DNA of 64,000 nt, from positions 186,001 through 250,000 of the forward strand of contig NZ_CP119145.1 of NCBI RefSeq assembly GCF_029167625.1. The letters run 5' to 3'. The DNA comes from Streptomyces sp. AM 4-1-1 (lineage in GTDB: Bacteria; Actinomycetota; Actinomycetes; Streptomycetales; Streptomycetaceae). Position numbers and translations under genes: made by a program. The notes beneath the pieces are model-generated. The model searched no databases. It was not told the origin of the DNA and saw only the letters and a program-made list of their open reading frames with translations. Shown in pieces: positions 63,682-64,000 of the stretch (position 1 is its first letter; every line of letters starts with the position of its first letter).

Positions 63682-64000
63682 CGCGTCCCCGGCGTCCGGG
63701 GCCGCTCCGGGCCGGTTCGCCAGGCACCTTCCGGATCTTCGTACGCGTCCGTGTAGTCGGCACCCGCGATGGGCCAGTCGCCGAACAGTTCATCCGGAAG
63801 CGCGAAGGACTCGACCAGTTCGCCCGCGTGCGCGGCGACGGCGGCGATGAGCTGTTCGGTGGTCTCCGGCAGCGCGTCGACCTGGCCGGCGGTCAGCCAC
63901 CCGGCCGCCAGGAGATCGCCGCTGTTGCGGGCCACCCACTGGAGCGCGAACAGCAGCTCCAGCTCCCGCAGCCGCTCGCGGGCCGGTCCCTCCGGGAGAC
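63678..64000 (-). CDS. Acyl-CoA dehydrogenase/oxidase-like protein, C-terminal part only
   Basis: The 5' part lies beyond the window. The visible ~106 residues (ERLRELELLFALQW, ARNSGDLLAAGWLTAGQVD, LVESFALPDELFGDWPIAG) match the C-terminal helical region of acyl-CoA oxidase-type flavoenzymes. That region in other proteins ends with a similar dimerisation segment. The flavin site is not visible, so the class is a moderate-confidence call. It is upstream of the small ORF, ACP and ketosynthase on the same strand. Confidence 0.6.
   Translation of the reverse strand, partial: LPEGPARERLRELELLFALQWVARNSGDLLAAGWLTAGQVDALPETTEQLIAAVAAHAGELVESFALPDELFGDWPIAGADYTDAYEDPEGAWRTGPERPRTPGTR

Overview
The window is chromosomal DNA from a high-GC actinobacterium, almost certainly a Streptomyces. 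Base composition is about 70% G+C with strong third-codon GC bias, and GTG starts and 4-nt ATGA/GTGA overlaps are frequent. Many gene families are typical of the genus: F420-dependent oxidoreductase, DUF6479 and DUF6328 proteins, a SigF-type sigma factor and the second, partial nuo cluster. I saw no rRNA, complete tRNA, CRISPR, prophage or intact transposase gene.

Left part (1-13 kb, all minus strand) is a bioenergetic block. It holds a compact Mrp/Mbh-type cation-antiporter module (E, an F-G fusion, a DUF4040 subunit, B, C), a three-subunit molybdenum aldehyde/xanthine dehydrogenase of the PaoABC type, and a molybdenum formate dehydrogenase operon (catalytic subunit, ferredoxin-like subunit, NrfD membrane subunit, small unknown protein). 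An F420-dependent oxidoreductase follows. From 13 to 22 kb are accessory genes: a CDF metal transporter, a VOC protein, a DUF6328 membrane protein, a divergent merR/sulP pair with a clear MerR operator, two GNAT acetyltransferases (one behind a leader ORF, one probably leaderless) and two related unknown proteins.

From 22 to 32 kb are a fatty-acid desaturase and an incomplete Complex I operon, nuoA-(NuoB/NuoD-like protein)-nuoHJKLMN. It has the proton-pumping arm but no NADH module and no iron-sulfur subunit. From 32 to 35 kb is a molybdate uptake operon: a HTH-Mop regulator, ModA and a fused ModB-ModC. This fits the molybdoenzymes at the left. A 162-bp MITE-like palindromic element lies between it and mutA-mutB-meaB (35.6-40.7 kb). 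From 41.2 to 45.6 kb is dhbA-C-E-B for 2,3-dihydroxybenzoate, behind two DmdR/DtxR-type iron boxes but without its NRPS. A short Rho paralogue follows, then a type II NADH dehydrogenase, an orphan cytochrome c oxidase subunit I with a small partner, a Cys-rich zinc-ribbon-like protein divergent from two small overlapping ORFs, a NUDIX hydrolase, a zinc alcohol dehydrogenase and a SigF-family sigma factor.

The right end (56.6-64 kb) holds metY-metX, with metX apparently starting at CTG, then the cobinamide amidohydrolase gene cbiZ and a PRC-barrel/DUF2382 stress protein. Next is a cobalamin riboswitch on the minus strand that now controls only a frame-shifted remnant of an ABC transporter ATPase. 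Last is a minus-strand fatty-acyl module: ketosynthase, acyl carrier protein, a small ORF and the C-terminus of an acyl-CoA dehydrogenase/oxidase. Recurring themes are molybdenum (two Mo enzymes plus mod) and vitamin B12 (mutAB, meaB, cbiZ, riboswitch). Readings that most deserve checking are the riboswitch with its broken gene, the degenerate NuoB/D-like subunit, the MITE-like element, the CTG start of metX and the Rho paralogue.
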